From JALORV01 sp035429805 (GTDB lineage: Bacteria > Pseudomonadota > Gammaproteobacteria > Burkholderiales > Burkholderiaceae_F), in assembly GCA_035429805.1 (NCBI GenBank), contig DAOMFL010000009.1, forward strand, positions 16,693 through 80,692: DNA of 64,000 nucleotides, written 5' to 3'. Positions 1-9,018 of the stretch are shown here, one piece after another. Every line of letters starts with the position of its first letter. The first letter of the stretch is position 1. The position numbers and the translations under genes were made by a program. The notes beneath the pieces are model-generated. The model saw nothing but the letters and a program-made list of their open reading frames with translations, had not been told where the DNA came from and made no database searches.

Positions 1-657
1 GAGGCAGCCGCTGGTCGCGCCACCCACGGTCTCGGCGACGAACGCGATGACATTGGCCCCGCCGACGCGCGCGATCGTCGCCTCGAGTTCGGCGGCGAGC
101 CGCGCGCCGTACTGCTCGTCGCTCTCGCCGTCGCGCTGGTCGCGGTACGCATAGGTCGGCGCGACGTGTTCGACGTCGATCAGCAGCGGTGCGAACTGCC
201 TGCGGCGCCACATGTTGCCGCCGACCGCGAGCGCGCCGAGCGTGTTGCCGTGATAGCTGTTGCGCCGCGCGATGAACCTCGCGCGCTGCGGCTCGCCCTT
301 CTCGACGAAGTACTGGCGCGCCAGCTTCAGCGCTGCCTCCATCGCCTCCGAGCCACCGCTCACCAGATAGACGTGCGAGATGCCCGCCGGCGCGCTGCCG
401 ACGAGTTCATCGGCCAGTTCTTCGGCGACCACCGTCGAGAAGAAACTGGTGTGCGCATAGGCCAGCGTGTCGATCTGCGTGCGCATCGCGGCGAGCACCT
501 CCGGATGGCCATGCCCGAGGCATGACACCGCCGCGCCGCCGGAGGCGTCGAGATAGCGTTTGCCGCTGGCGTCGGTGATCCAGCAGCCTGCGGCCGAGGC
601 AGCGATCGGATACTGGCCGCGCAGCTGGCGGTGAAGGATCTTCGAGTCGGTGTGCAT
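1..657 (-). CDS. Class III PLP-dependent aminotransferase (partial)
   Basis: The first 219 codons are visible and the C-terminus lies beyond the window edge. Translation from the ATG at 657 begins MHTDSKILHRQLRGQYP and continues with a fold-type I aminotransferase N-terminus: YLDASGGAAVSCLGHGHPEV, then the cofactor-binding segment VSGGSEAMEAALKLARQYF, then RRNSYHGNTLGAL. These are standard class III (ornithine/omega-amino acid) aminotransferase motifs. The Schiff-base lysine would be downstream of the visible part. It lies 43 bases after a co-oriented D-amino-acid dehydrogenase gene, which suggests amino-acid catabolism. Substrate cannot be assigned. Confidence 0.9.
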   Translation of the reverse strand, partial: MHTDSKILHRQLRGQYPIAASAAGCWITDASGKRYLDASGGAAVSCLGHGHPEVLAAMRTQIDTLAYAHTSFFSTVVAEELADELVGSAPAGISHVYLVSGGSEAMEAALKLARQYFVEKGEPQRARFIARRNSYHGNTLGALAVGGNMWRRRQFAPLLIDVEHVAPTYAYRDQRDGESDEQYGARLAAELEATIARVGGANVIAFVAETVGGATSGCL

Positions 658-700
658 GCGCGCATCATAGGCGCGCGCGGCTTTGCTCGACCGGCGAGCG

Positions 701-1954
701 TCAGCTCGCGGGAACACCGAAGGGCGCGATGTCGATCGTCGGTGACCGGCCGGCGACCAGGTCGCAGACGAGACGCGCGCTGCCCGCCGCCAGCGTCCAG
801 CCCAAGGCGCCGTGGCCCACGTTGAGATACAGGTTCGCGAGCGGCGACCGGCCGATGATCGGTCGGCCGCTCGGCGTGGCCGGCCGCAGCCCGGCCCACG
901 GCTGCAGGTTGCCATCGATCACCGAATAGCCGAGCAGCTCGCGCGTGGCGTCGAGCAGCGCGCTGATCCGGCGCGGCGGAATCGAGCGATCGTCGCTGCC
1001 GATCTCGACGAAGCCCGCCACGCGCACCGCGTCGCCGAGCGGCGCGAACACGATCCTGCGGCGAACGTCGGTGATCGACGCGCGCGGCAGGATAGCGCCA
1101 CGCTCGGGCCGGACTGTCAGCGAGTAGCCCTTCAGTGACAGCACCGGCAGGTCGAATCCGGCCGTGCGGCCCAGGTCCGCGGCCGCATTACCTGCCGCCA
1201 TCACATAGGCGTCGGCGCGCAGCGCCCCGGCTGAGGTGACCAGCGCGCGCACGCGGCTCTGGTCGACTTCGAACCGGTCGACACTGCAGCCGTAGTGAAT
1301 CTCCGCGCCGCGCCGGGCGAGCAGCGCCGCGATCTGCGTGCAGAAGGCCCCGCAGTCGGCCGCGGCCTCGTTCGGCGTCCAGATCCCGCCCGCGAACTGG
1401 CCCGCGTATCCGGCGATGGCCGGCTCCCGCTCGATGCACTCCGCCGCCGAAAGCACAACCTGGCCGCGCGTGCCGAGCGCGGCCTGATAGGTCATCTGCG
1501 CCCGCGCCGTTGTCAGTGAGGATGCGTCGGGGTAGAGCACGAGCTTGCCGCCGCGCGTGAAGTCGCACTCGATGCGTTCGCCTTCGATCAGCGGCTCGAT
1601 GAACTCGCGCGAGAGTTCGGCGAGCCTGAGCAGCACTTCAGTCGTAGCGCGCGCTGACTTCAGGTTGGACTGCCGCAGGAACTGCCATCCCCAGCGCAGC
1701 TGCGTCAGGTCCGCACGCGGATGCAGCTTCAGCGGCGCATATCGCGACAGCAGCAGGCCCGGCAGCCTGAGCGGGATCGTCCCGTCCGCGAGCGGCGCGA
1801 CGAACGCGTACGAGAGCTGCGCCCCGTTGCCGCCACTGGCGCCAAGCCCGGCTGCGCCTTCGCGCTCGACGACCGAGACGGAGTGGCCCTCGCTCTGCAG
1901 GAAGTACGCGGTGGTCAGGCCGACGACGCCGGCGCCGATGACGCAGATGTGCAT
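701..1954 (-). CDS. FAD-dependent D-amino-acid dehydrogenase (DadA family)
   Basis: The 417-residue product opens with the Rossmann dinucleotide-binding signature VIGAGVVGLTTAYFL (residues 5-19) followed by the acidic VVERE strand end. It carries DAO-family C-terminal elements WAGLRPATPSGRPIIG and LNVGHGALGWTLAAGS. Length and motifs match DadA, which oxidises D-amino acids to 2-oxo acids and passes electrons to the respiratory chain at the inner membrane. It is transcribed toward the aminotransferase, probably as a two-gene unit. Alternatives are other glycine-oxidase/DAO-superfamily enzymes; substrate is inferred only. Confidence 0.9.
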   Translation of the reverse strand: MHICVIGAGVVGLTTAYFLQSEGHSVSVVEREGAAGLGASGGNGAQLSYAFVAPLADGTIPLRLPGLLLSRYAPLKLHPRADLTQLRWGWQFLRQSNLKSARATTEVLLRLAELSREFIEPLIEGERIECDFTRGGKLVLYPDASSLTTARAQMTYQAALGTRGQVVLSAAECIEREPAIAGYAGQFAGGIWTPNEAAADCGAFCTQIAALLARRGAEIHYGCSVDRFEVDQSRVRALVTSAGALRADAYVMAAGNAAADLGRTAGFDLPVLSLKGYSLTVRPERGAILPRASITDVRRRIVFAPLGDAVRVAGFVEIGSDDRSIPPRRISALLDATRELLGYSVIDGNLQPWAGLRPATPSGRPIIGRSPLANLYLNVGHGALGWTLAAGSARLVCDLVAGRSPTIDIAPFGVPAS

Positions 1955-2030
1955 CGGCGGAGTCTAGCGACGCGCGCGAGCACGGCCGCGCGCTGGCGCG
2001 CTCGCAACCGGGCCAGGCCTCCCGCTCGAC

Positions 2031-2498
2031 CTACCGCGCCGGCATCGGCAACTGGACAAAAGGCGCGGATGGAATTCGGTCCGGCGGCAGAAACGCGGGT
2101 GCCGGATCACCGAGCGGCGACAGTGACCGGATGTAGCGGTACATCGCCCGCAGGTCCTCGTCGCTGGTATCGCGCAGGCTCCACCATGGCATCGGCGGAC
2201 GTGTGCGCATCGATCTAGCCGCGTGCAGCCAGGCATCCTCCGACAGGTTGTTGAAGTAGATGCGCAGGTTGCCGGGGTAGGTGGTCCCGGCGGCGCTGCG
2301 CCAGCCGACGACATTGCCCATCAGCCATGCGCTCTCGGGCACCGCGCCGCCGGCCTCCATGTAGCCGGCCGTGTGACAGTTGTTGCAGTGGCCTATCACC
2401 ACGAGATAGCGGCCGCGATCGAGGGCGCCGGGCTGCGCCTGAGCCGCTCCGCACATCAACAGGCAGACTGCCATCAACCACCGGATGTTTTGTGCCAT
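2031..2498 (-). CDS. Periplasmic monoheme cytochrome c
   Basis: The 155-residue protein has a signal peptide (hydrophobic residues 6-20, cleavage near AQAQ), then RGRYLVVIGHCNNCHTAGYME with a CNNCH haem site. A Met-rich stretch, MRTRPPMPWWSLRDTSDEDLRAMYRYIRSL, is typical of the C-terminal helix and axial Met region of class I cytochromes that serve alcohol or aldehyde dehydrogenases. It sits 76 bases upstream of dadA on the same strand, so it could be the electron acceptor for that enzyme. This link is inferred from position only. Confidence 0.88.
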   Translation of the reverse strand: MAQNIRWLMAVCLLMCGAAQAQPGALDRGRYLVVIGHCNNCHTAGYMEAGGAVPESAWLMGNVVGWRSAAGTTYPGNLRIYFNNLSEDAWLHAARSMRTRPPMPWWSLRDTSDEDLRAMYRYIRSLSPLGDPAPAFLPPDRIPSAPFVQLPMPAR

Positions 2499-2656
2499 GC
2501 CCCGCCTCCTTCAGCGCCGGCACGAGTGTGGCGCCGGCCGCAGTCCGCGACAAGGCGCGCGAGGTCCGATGTACGAGAGGACGCGAGGCGATGCAGGCAC
2601 CGCCATGTGCCCGCATCGCCCGGCGACCGACGCAGCAGGCCGCGACAACCCCGCGA

Positions 2657-3610
2657 TCAGCGTCCGGACGGCGGCGTCGTGGTGACCGTGCGGTTGACGG
2701 TGCCGTCGGCGTTGACGCTGCGGTCGACGAGCCGAGTGCCGCCGTTCGGGCCGGTGGTCAGCGAGTCGATCGCACCGTCGGCCCCGCGCGTGCGGTCGAC
2801 CGTCGTAACGCCGCCCTGCGGTCCGGTGATGGTCTTGTCGATCAGGCCATCGGCACCGCGGCTGCGATCGACCGTCGTAACTTTCCCCTGCGGACCGGTG
2901 CGCATCGTGTCGATCACGCCGTCGGCGCCCCGGCTGCGGTCGACAGTCGTCGTGCCCTTCGGACCAGTCACCGTGGTGTCGACGACGCCGTCGGCGCCGC
3001 GGCTGCGGTCCACGAGGACCGACTTGCCGTTCGGTCCGGTGACGGTTTTGTCGACCAATCCATCGGCACCGCGCGTCCGATCCGTCGTGGTCGTCTTGCC
3101 GTTCGGCCCGGTCACCGTCTTGTCGACCAGCCCATCGGCGCCGCGGCTGCGATCGACGGCGGTGACGCCGCCGTTCGGGCCCGTCACGGTCTTGTCGACC
3201 AGGCCGTCGCTGCCGCGGAAGCGGTCCGTCGTGGTCGTGCGCCCCTTCGGACCCGTGACCGTCTTGTCGACGAGGCCGTCGCTGCCACGAGTGCGATCCA
3301 CCGTGCTGACGCCGCCCTTCGGGCCCGTGATCCGCGCATCCGTGGTCCCGCTGCCATCGCGGTATCGATCCACCGTGGTCGTGCCGCCATGGCGCCCGAT
3401 GCGCGTGGCGTCGACCGCACCGTCGGCGCCGCGGCTGCGCTCGATGCTGCTGGTGCCCGCATGCCGGGCACCCGCGGACTGTCCGGAGTGTCCCTGGCCG
3501 CGCGCATCGGCGGCGTTGGCAGTGAATGCGAGCGCGGCGGCCACCGCCAGCACCATCAGGCGGAAGTCGGTCAGCGGCGCCAGGTGGCGCAGTGTCGTCG
3601 GGTTCTTCAT
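2657..3610 (-). CDS. Secreted 24-residue tandem-repeat protein
   Basis: The 317-residue protein has a signal peptide (hydrophobic residues 16-33) and then eleven tandem units of 24 residues with consensus VDRSRGADGLVDKTVTGPNG plus four residues; unit 7 is one residue short. The invariant core is DR.RG.DG..D....GP.G. Units 3 to 6 and 8 to 9 are the most alike, the first and last are degenerate. The DNA period is 72 bases. The Asp/Gly spacing resembles calcium-binding beta-roll or YD-like repeats, but no catalytic domain is visible. A clear ribosome-binding site (GAGGAG) precedes the ATG. No function is known to me. Confidence 0.85.
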   Translation of the reverse strand: MKNPTTLRHLAPLTDFRLMVLAVAAALAFTANAADARGQGHSGQSAGARHAGTSSIERSRGADGAVDATRIGRHGGTTTVDRYRDGSGTTDARITGPKGGVSTVDRTRGSDGLVDKTVTGPKGRTTTTDRFRGSDGLVDKTVTGPNGGVTAVDRSRGADGLVDKTVTGPNGKTTTTDRTRGADGLVDKTVTGPNGKSVLVDRSRGADGVVDTTVTGPKGTTTVDRSRGADGVIDTMRTGPQGKVTTVDRSRGADGLIDKTITGPQGGVTTVDRTRGADGAIDSLTTGPNGGTRLVDRSVNADGTVNRTVTTTPPSGR

Positions 3611-3769
3611 CGTTCGCTCCTCGTCGGTGTCCGAGCGCCGCGGGGCGGCTGTCCTCGTGCTGCATGAACGGCAGCGTAGGAGCGGGTGCCGACCGCCGTC
3701 AGTTTCGCAACTGCGACCGATGTAACGAGCTGTAAGACAACCGATGAACGGCGTCCAATTCGACGCGTG

Positions 3770-4276
3770 CTAACGCCTTGCGAGAGCGGCGAAGAGCGCC
3801 AGCATCAGCACCAGGAACCCGATCAGCGACCAGGTCGCCAGCGAGACTCCGAACAGCACGGCCGTGGCGTCTGCGCAGTCGCCGCTGCCGCGCAAGATGC
3901 GCGGCAGGATCTGCGTCAGCGGGAAGTTCTCCAGCATCGCGCCGAGGCCCGGGCCGCACGACAGCAGCTCCGGCATCGACTTCAGCCGAACGTGCCACGC
4001 GGCGATGCCGGCGCCGATCAGTGCGCAGATGACCGCCGCGACACCGAACCCGCGCGACGACAATCGCGGCGTCCGCCAGGCCGCCAGCCCCGCGCAGATC
4101 GCCAGCATCAGAAAGGCGATGCGCTGGAATATGCACAGCGGACACGGGTTCAGGCCGACGACGTGCTGCATGAACAGCGCCGCGCCGATCAACCCGATGG
4201 CAGCGACCGCGACGAGGATGTAGATCCAGCGCGGCCCGATCGCATCGAGGCGCGCACGAAAATAGTCTGCGCTCAT
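3770..4276 (-). CDS. dsbB: Disulfide bond formation protein DsbB
   Basis: The 168-residue inner-membrane protein has four hydrophobic segments, the quinone-proximal pair in NPCPLCIFQR and the periplasmic second cysteine pair in LLSCGPGL and GSGDCADA, the full DsbB arrangement. DsbB reoxidises DsbA and passes electrons to ubiquinone. The ATG at 4276 overlaps the cusA stop by four bases (ATGA), so it is translationally coupled to the copper pump. Copper catalyses non-native disulfides, so the pairing is plausible, but the linkage is an inference. Confidence 0.92.
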   Translation of the reverse strand: MSADYFRARLDAIGPRWIYILVAVAAIGLIGAALFMQHVVGLNPCPLCIFQRIAFLMLAICAGLAAWRTPRLSSRGFGVAAVICALIGAGIAAWHVRLKSMPELLSCGPGLGAMLENFPLTQILPRILRGSGDCADATAVLFGVSLATWSLIGFLVLMLALFAALARR

Positions 4277-7200
4277 GCCGCGGATGGTACCGGGAGCGGC
4301 GCCCGGCGCGCCCCGCGGCTCTTCACCAGCATGTAGATCGCGGGGATCACGACCAGCGTCAGCACCGTCGACGAGATCATTCCCCCCACCATCGGCGCGG
4401 CGATCCTGCGCATCACCTCGCTGCCGGTGCCCGTGCCCCACATGATCGGCAGCAGGCCGGCAATGATCGCCACGACGGTCATCATCTTGGGCCGGACCCG
4501 CTCGACGGCGCCCTCGATGATCGCGTCGTAGCAGTCCTGCAGCGTCAGCGTCCCGCCCGTCGCGACGCGCTCCCTGCGGATCTTCTCGAGCGCGTGGTCG
4601 AGGTAGATCAGCATCACGACGCCGGTTTCCGCTGCCACGCCCGCCAGCGCGATGAAGCCGACCGCCACCGCGACGCTCAGGTTGTAGTCGAGCCACCACA
4701 GCAGCCACACGCCGCCCACCAGCGCGAACGGCACCGACAGCATGACGATCAGCGTTTCGGTCATGCGGCGGAAGTTCAGGTACAGCAGCACGAAGATGAT
4801 CACCAGCGTCAGCGGCACGACCAGCTTCAGCTTGCCGGCCGCGCGCTCCATGTACTCGAACTGGCCGCTCCACTGGACCGTGGAGCCCGGCGGAAAGTTC
4901 ACGCTCTCGCGCACCGCCTTCTGCGCGTCGCGGACATAGCTGCCGATATCGCGGTCGCGGATGTCGACATATATGTAGGCCGCAAGCTGGGCGTTCTCGG
5001 TGCGGATCGCCGGCGCACCCTTGCTGAGGCTAACCTTCGCGAGCTGCCCGATCGGGATCATCACCGCCGGCTTGCCCATTTCGCCCTCGGCGGGCACCAG
5101 CACCTGCGTGGCAATCGCCTGCGGATCGCTGCGATAGTCGCGCGGATAGCGCACCGCCACGCCGAAGCGTTCACGTCCTTCGACGGTGGTCGTGATCATC
5201 TCGCCGCCCAGCGCCGAGGCGATCACCTCCTGCACGTCGCCGACGCGGATGCCGTAGCGCGACAGCTTTTCATAGTCCGGCTCGATGTTCAGGTAGAACC
5301 CTCCGGTCAGGCGTTCGGCGAACGCGCTGGTCGTTCCCGGCACGGCCTTGACGACCGTCTCGATCTCCTTCGCCAGCCGCTCGATCTCCGCTAGGTCGCG
5401 TCCGTAGACCTTGATGCCGACCGGCGTGCGGATGCCGGTCGACAGCATGTCGATGCGCGCGCGGATCGGCATCGTCCAGGAGTTGGCGATGCCCGGGAAC
5501 TGCAGCGCCCGGTCCATCTCGGCGATCAGCTTGTCGGTCGTCATGCCCGGTCGCCACTCCGATTCGGGCTTCAGGTTGATGACGGTCTCGAACATCTCGA
5601 CCGGCGCCGGGTCGGTCGCGCTGATGGCACGGCCGGCCTTGCCGAACACGGACCTGACCTCGGGGAAGCTCTTGATGATGCGGTCCTGCGTCTGCAGCAG
5701 TTCTGCGGCCTTCGTGACCGACATGCCGGGCAGCCCGGTCGGCATGTAAAAGAGCGTGCCTTCGTTCAGCGTCGGCATGAACTCCGAGCCGAGGCGCGAG
5801 GCCGGGATCCAGGTGAGGGCCGTCACGATGACGGCGACCACTATCGTGACGACGCGATGGTGCAGCACCCATTCGATGACCGGGCGGTAGATCCAGATGA
5901 GGAAGCGGTTGACCGGGTTCTTCTTCTCCGGCATCACCTTCCCGCGGATGAAAAGCAGCATCAGCACCGGCACCAGAGTCACCGACAGCAGCGCCGACGA
6001 CGCCATTGCGAAGGTCTTGGTGTAGGCAAGCGGCGCGAACATCCGTCCCTCCTGCGCCTCGAGCGTGAACACCGGCAGGAACGACACGGTGATGATCAGC
6101 AGGCTGAAGAAGAGCGCCGGCCCCACCTCGATGCAGGCGTCGCGGATAAGCGGCAGCCGCGGCGCATCGGGCGGCGCGCGCTCCAGGTGCTTGTGCGCGT
6201 TCTCGATCATCACGATCGCCGCGTCGATCATCGCGCCGATCGCGATCGCGATTCCGCCCAGGCTCATGATGTTGGCGTTGATGCCGATCCAGTGCATCGC
6301 GATGAACGCGATCAGGATGCCGACCGGCAGCATGACGATCGCCACCAGCGCGCTGCGCGCGTGCATCAGGAAGATCACGCAGACGGCGGCGACGATCAGC
6401 GCTTCCTCGGCGAGCGTGCGTTTCAGCGTGTCGATCGCGCGCCTGATCAGCTCGGAGCGGTCGTACACCGCCTCGATCTTCACCCCCTTTGGCAAGCCGC
6501 TCTCGATGTCGTGGATGCGCTGCTTGACGTTGTCGATGACGTCGATCGCGTGCGTGCCGTAGCGCGCGACGGCGATGCCCCCGACGACCTCGCCCTCGCC
6601 ATTGAGATCGGCGATGCCGCGCCGCTCGTCAGGCGCGAGCTCCACGCGCGCGACGTCGCTCAGCCGCACCGGCACGCCGCGCTCGGCGCGCACGGTCAGC
6701 CGCTCGATGTCCGCCGCGCCGCGCAGGTAACCGATGCCGCGCACCATGTATTCCGTCTCGGAAAGCTCGACGATGCGCCCGCCGACGTCGCGGTTGCTCG
6801 CGCGGATCGTCTCGATGATGCGCGAGAGCGGGATGTTGTAGGCCTGCAGCTTGCGCGGGTCGACGGTGACGACGTACTGCTGCACGAAGCCGCCGATCGA
6901 GGCGATCTCCGACACGCCCGACGCCTTCCACAACTGGTAGCGGATGAACCAGTCCTGCAGCGTGCGCAGTTCCGCCAGCGTCTTGTTCGCCCCGGTGACG
7001 ACGTACTGGTAGACCCAGCCGACCCCGCTCGCATCCGGGCCGAGCGTGGGCGAGACGCCCGGCGGCAGGCGCGCGGTCGCGCCGCTCAGGTATTCGAGCA
7101 CGCGCGAGCGCGCCCAGTAGATGTCGGTGCCATCTTCGAAGATGATGTAGACGAACGAGGCACCGAAGAACGAGAACCCCCGCACGACCTTCGAGCGCGG

Positions 7201-7428
7201 CACCCCGAGCATCGCCGTTGTCAGCGGATACGTGACCTGGTCCTCGACCACCTGCGGCGCCTGACCGGGGAACTCGGTGAAGACGATGACCTGCACGTCC
7301 GAGAGGTCCGGGATTGCGTCCACCGGAGTCTTCCCCAGCGCGTAAAGGCCGGCAGCGACCGCAAACGCGGTCGCCAGCAGCACCAGGAAGACGTTGCGCA
7401 ACGACCAGTCGATCAGGCGGGCAAGCAT
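4273..7428 (-). CDS. cusA: CusA/CzcA heavy-metal efflux RND permease
   Basis: The 1051-residue protein has full HME-RND length and topology. Its N-terminus is the usual one, with an inner-membrane helix and PVDAIPDLSDVQVIVFTEFPGQAP. The TM4 proton-relay segment GGIAIAIGAMIDAAIVMIEN is present, as is YMPTGLPGMS in the porter domain and the second TM block near LVIIFVLLYLN. It is the proton-driven inner-membrane component of a tripartite efflux complex. The CusF modules in the operon favour Cu(I)/Ag(I) over zinc/cobalt. It starts 9 bases after cusB. Confidence 0.95.
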   Translation of the reverse strand: MLARLIDWSLRNVFLVLLATAFAVAAGLYALGKTPVDAIPDLSDVQVIVFTEFPGQAPQVVEDQVTYPLTTAMLGVPRSKVVRGFSFFGASFVYIIFEDGTDIYWARSRVLEYLSGATARLPPGVSPTLGPDASGVGWVYQYVVTGANKTLAELRTLQDWFIRYQLWKASGVSEIASIGGFVQQYVVTVDPRKLQAYNIPLSRIIETIRASNRDVGGRIVELSETEYMVRGIGYLRGAADIERLTVRAERGVPVRLSDVARVELAPDERRGIADLNGEGEVVGGIAVARYGTHAIDVIDNVKQRIHDIESGLPKGVKIEAVYDRSELIRRAIDTLKRTLAEEALIVAAVCVIFLMHARSALVAIVMLPVGILIAFIAMHWIGINANIMSLGGIAIAIGAMIDAAIVMIENAHKHLERAPPDAPRLPLIRDACIEVGPALFFSLLIITVSFLPVFTLEAQEGRMFAPLAYTKTFAMASSALLSVTLVPVLMLLFIRGKVMPEKKNPVNRFLIWIYRPVIEWVLHHRVVTIVVAVIVTALTWIPASRLGSEFMPTLNEGTLFYMPTGLPGMSVTKAAELLQTQDRIIKSFPEVRSVFGKAGRAISATDPAPVEMFETVINLKPESEWRPGMTTDKLIAEMDRALQFPGIANSWTMPIRARIDMLSTGIRTPVGIKVYGRDLAEIERLAKEIETVVKAVPGTTSAFAERLTGGFYLNIEPDYEKLSRYGIRVGDVQEVIASALGGEMITTTVEGRERFGVAVRYPRDYRSDPQAIATQVLVPAEGEMGKPAVMIPIGQLAKVSLSKGAPAIRTENAQLAAYIYVDIRDRDIGSYVRDAQKAVRESVNFPPGSTVQWSGQFEYMERAAGKLKLVVPLTLVIIFVLLYLNFRRMTETLIVMLSVPFALVGGVWLLWWLDYNLSVAVAVGFIALAGVAAETGVVMLIYLDHALEKIRRERVATGGTLTLQDCYDAIIEGAVERVRPKMMTVVAIIAGLLPIMWGTGTGSEVMRRIAAPMVGGMISSTVLTLVVIPAIYMLVKSRGARRAPLPVPSAA

Positions 7429-7437
7429 TGCATCCCC

Positions 7438-9018
7438 TCAGTGCTTGTGCGCATCCGGCCGGCCCGCCGCCGGCGCCGATGCCGCGGCCTTGCCGGCGAT
7501 CTCGATGCGCGTGATGATGAACTCCCCGGGCTTGCCGGATTTCATGTCGAACTTCACGCGGTCGCCCGGTTTCAGGTTCTTCGGCAGTGCGCCCGGCGCG
7601 ACCGCGAACTCCATCTCCATCCGCGGCCACTTGAGTGCCGCAATGGGGTCGTGGTCGAGCAGCACCTTGCTGCCGCCGACATCCACTTCGACGACCGAGC
7701 CCTCGCCGCTCGCGGTCGTGGCCGGCCCGCCGGCCGAGGCCTTGCTGTCGGCATCGAATCCGGAGAGCGCCGCCTTCAGGTTGCTCTCCGAATCGATCAG
7801 GAAGTTGGCGCGCGTGACGACGGAATCGCCTTCCCTGAGACCGGACAGCACCTCGATGAAGCCGCCGCCGCGCGCGCCGAGCTTCACGTCGCGCGGCTCG
7901 AAGCGGCCCTCGCCAAGGGAAACCAGCACGACCTGGCGCGTGCCGCTGTCGATCACCGCCGAGTCCGGCACCATCAGCGCCTCGGCCTTCGATCCGGCCT
8001 CGATCTGCACGGTGCCGTACATGCCGGGCTTGAGCATCCCGTCCGCGTTGGCCAGTTCGACCCGCACCCGTGCCGTGCGCGTCTCCGCATTGAGCGTCGG
8101 GTAGATGAACGTGACCTGACCCGGGAAATCGCGCGTCGGATAGGCATCGACGCGCAGCGTGGCCTTCGCGCCGCGCCTGACCAGCGCCAGGTCCTGCTCG
8201 AAGACATCGGCGATGAGCCACACGTGTCCGGTGCTGGCGATGCGGAACAGCGCCTCGCCAGGCATGAAGCGCATGCCGGCCACCGGCGGGTCCTTGACGA
8301 TGAATCCCGCGGCCGGCGCCACCAGCGTCAGCGTGCGGCGCGGCTCTCCCGACTGCCGCAGCCGCGCGACCTGCTCCTCGCTGATGTCCCAGTTGCGCAG
8401 CCGCTCGAGCGCCGCGTCGGCAAGCTGGCGCGCACCCTGCTGCGCCTCGGCGCCCGCGCCGGTCATCGAGCCCACCGCACGATAGGCAATCAGGTATTCG
8501 CGCTGCGCCGACACCAGTTCCGGGCTGTAGACCTCGGCCAGTGCCTGGCCGCGCGACACCGCCTGCCCGGTGGTGTTGACGTAGAGCTTCTCGATCCAGC
8601 CCTCGAACTTCGGCGCGACCGTGTACTGGCCGCGCTCGTCGACCTCGATCGTCCCGACAGCGCGCACTTCGCGCGACAGCGGCCGCCGCGCGACCGGCTC
8701 GGTGCGCACGCCCAACTGCTGGATGCGATCGGCGCTCACCTTGACCGCGCCGCCCTGGTCCTCGCCCTCGTACACCGGGATGTAGTCCATCCCCATCGGG
8801 TCCTTCTTCGGCACCGGCGAGGTGTCCGGCAGACCCATCGGGTTGCGGTAGTACAGGATCCTGCGTTCGCCGGACTTGGCTGCAGGCACCTCGGCGGCCG
8901 GAGCCGCGGCGGTGGCCGCCGGCCCGTCCGTGCGGCTGCCTCTCCCAAACCAGTAACCGCCGCCGGCAGCGACGGCGAGCAGGACGACGACGGCGATCGT
9001 GCGCGCAGTGGAGCTCAT
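7438..9018 (-). CDS. cusB: CusB-type periplasmic adaptor with fused CusF domain
   Basis: The 526-residue adaptor has an N-terminal membrane anchor (residues 7-25). A short heavy-metal-binding module follows (about residues 53-84, YYRNPMGLPDTSPVPKKDPM), then barrel-sandwich and beta-barrel domains of an RND membrane-fusion protein. The C-terminus (about residues 425-505) is a fused CusF-like copper chaperone fold with the ligand pattern LDHDPIAALKWPRMEMEF: His, the stacking Trp and the two Met are all retained. It ends in a His-containing tail. Its ATG overlaps the cusC stop (ATGA). Joining the chaperone to the adaptor ties metal delivery to the pump. Confidence 0.93.
   Translation of the reverse strand: MSSTARTIAVVVLLAVAAGGGYWFGRGSRTDGPAATAAAPAAEVPAAKSGERRILYYRNPMGLPDTSPVPKKDPMGMDYIPVYEGEDQGGAVKVSADRIQQLGVRTEPVARRPLSREVRAVGTIEVDERGQYTVAPKFEGWIEKLYVNTTGQAVSRGQALAEVYSPELVSAQREYLIAYRAVGSMTGAGAEAQQGARQLADAALERLRNWDISEEQVARLRQSGEPRRTLTLVAPAAGFIVKDPPVAGMRFMPGEALFRIASTGHVWLIADVFEQDLALVRRGAKATLRVDAYPTRDFPGQVTFIYPTLNAETRTARVRVELANADGMLKPGMYGTVQIEAGSKAEALMVPDSAVIDSGTRQVVLVSLGEGRFEPRDVKLGARGGGFIEVLSGLREGDSVVTRANFLIDSESNLKAALSGFDADSKASAGGPATTASGEGSVVEVDVGGSKVLLDHDPIAALKWPRMEMEFAVAPGALPKNLKPGDRVKFDMKSGKPGEFIITRIEIAGKAAASAPAAGRPDAHKH

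Noticed and set aside
2223..3725. Long plus-strand open frame antisense to the 24-residue repeat protein
   Set aside because: It is a GC-bias shadow: its repeats are the complement of the 72-base units, it lacks a signal peptide and a ribosome-binding site, and the minus frame gives a coherent secreted protein.
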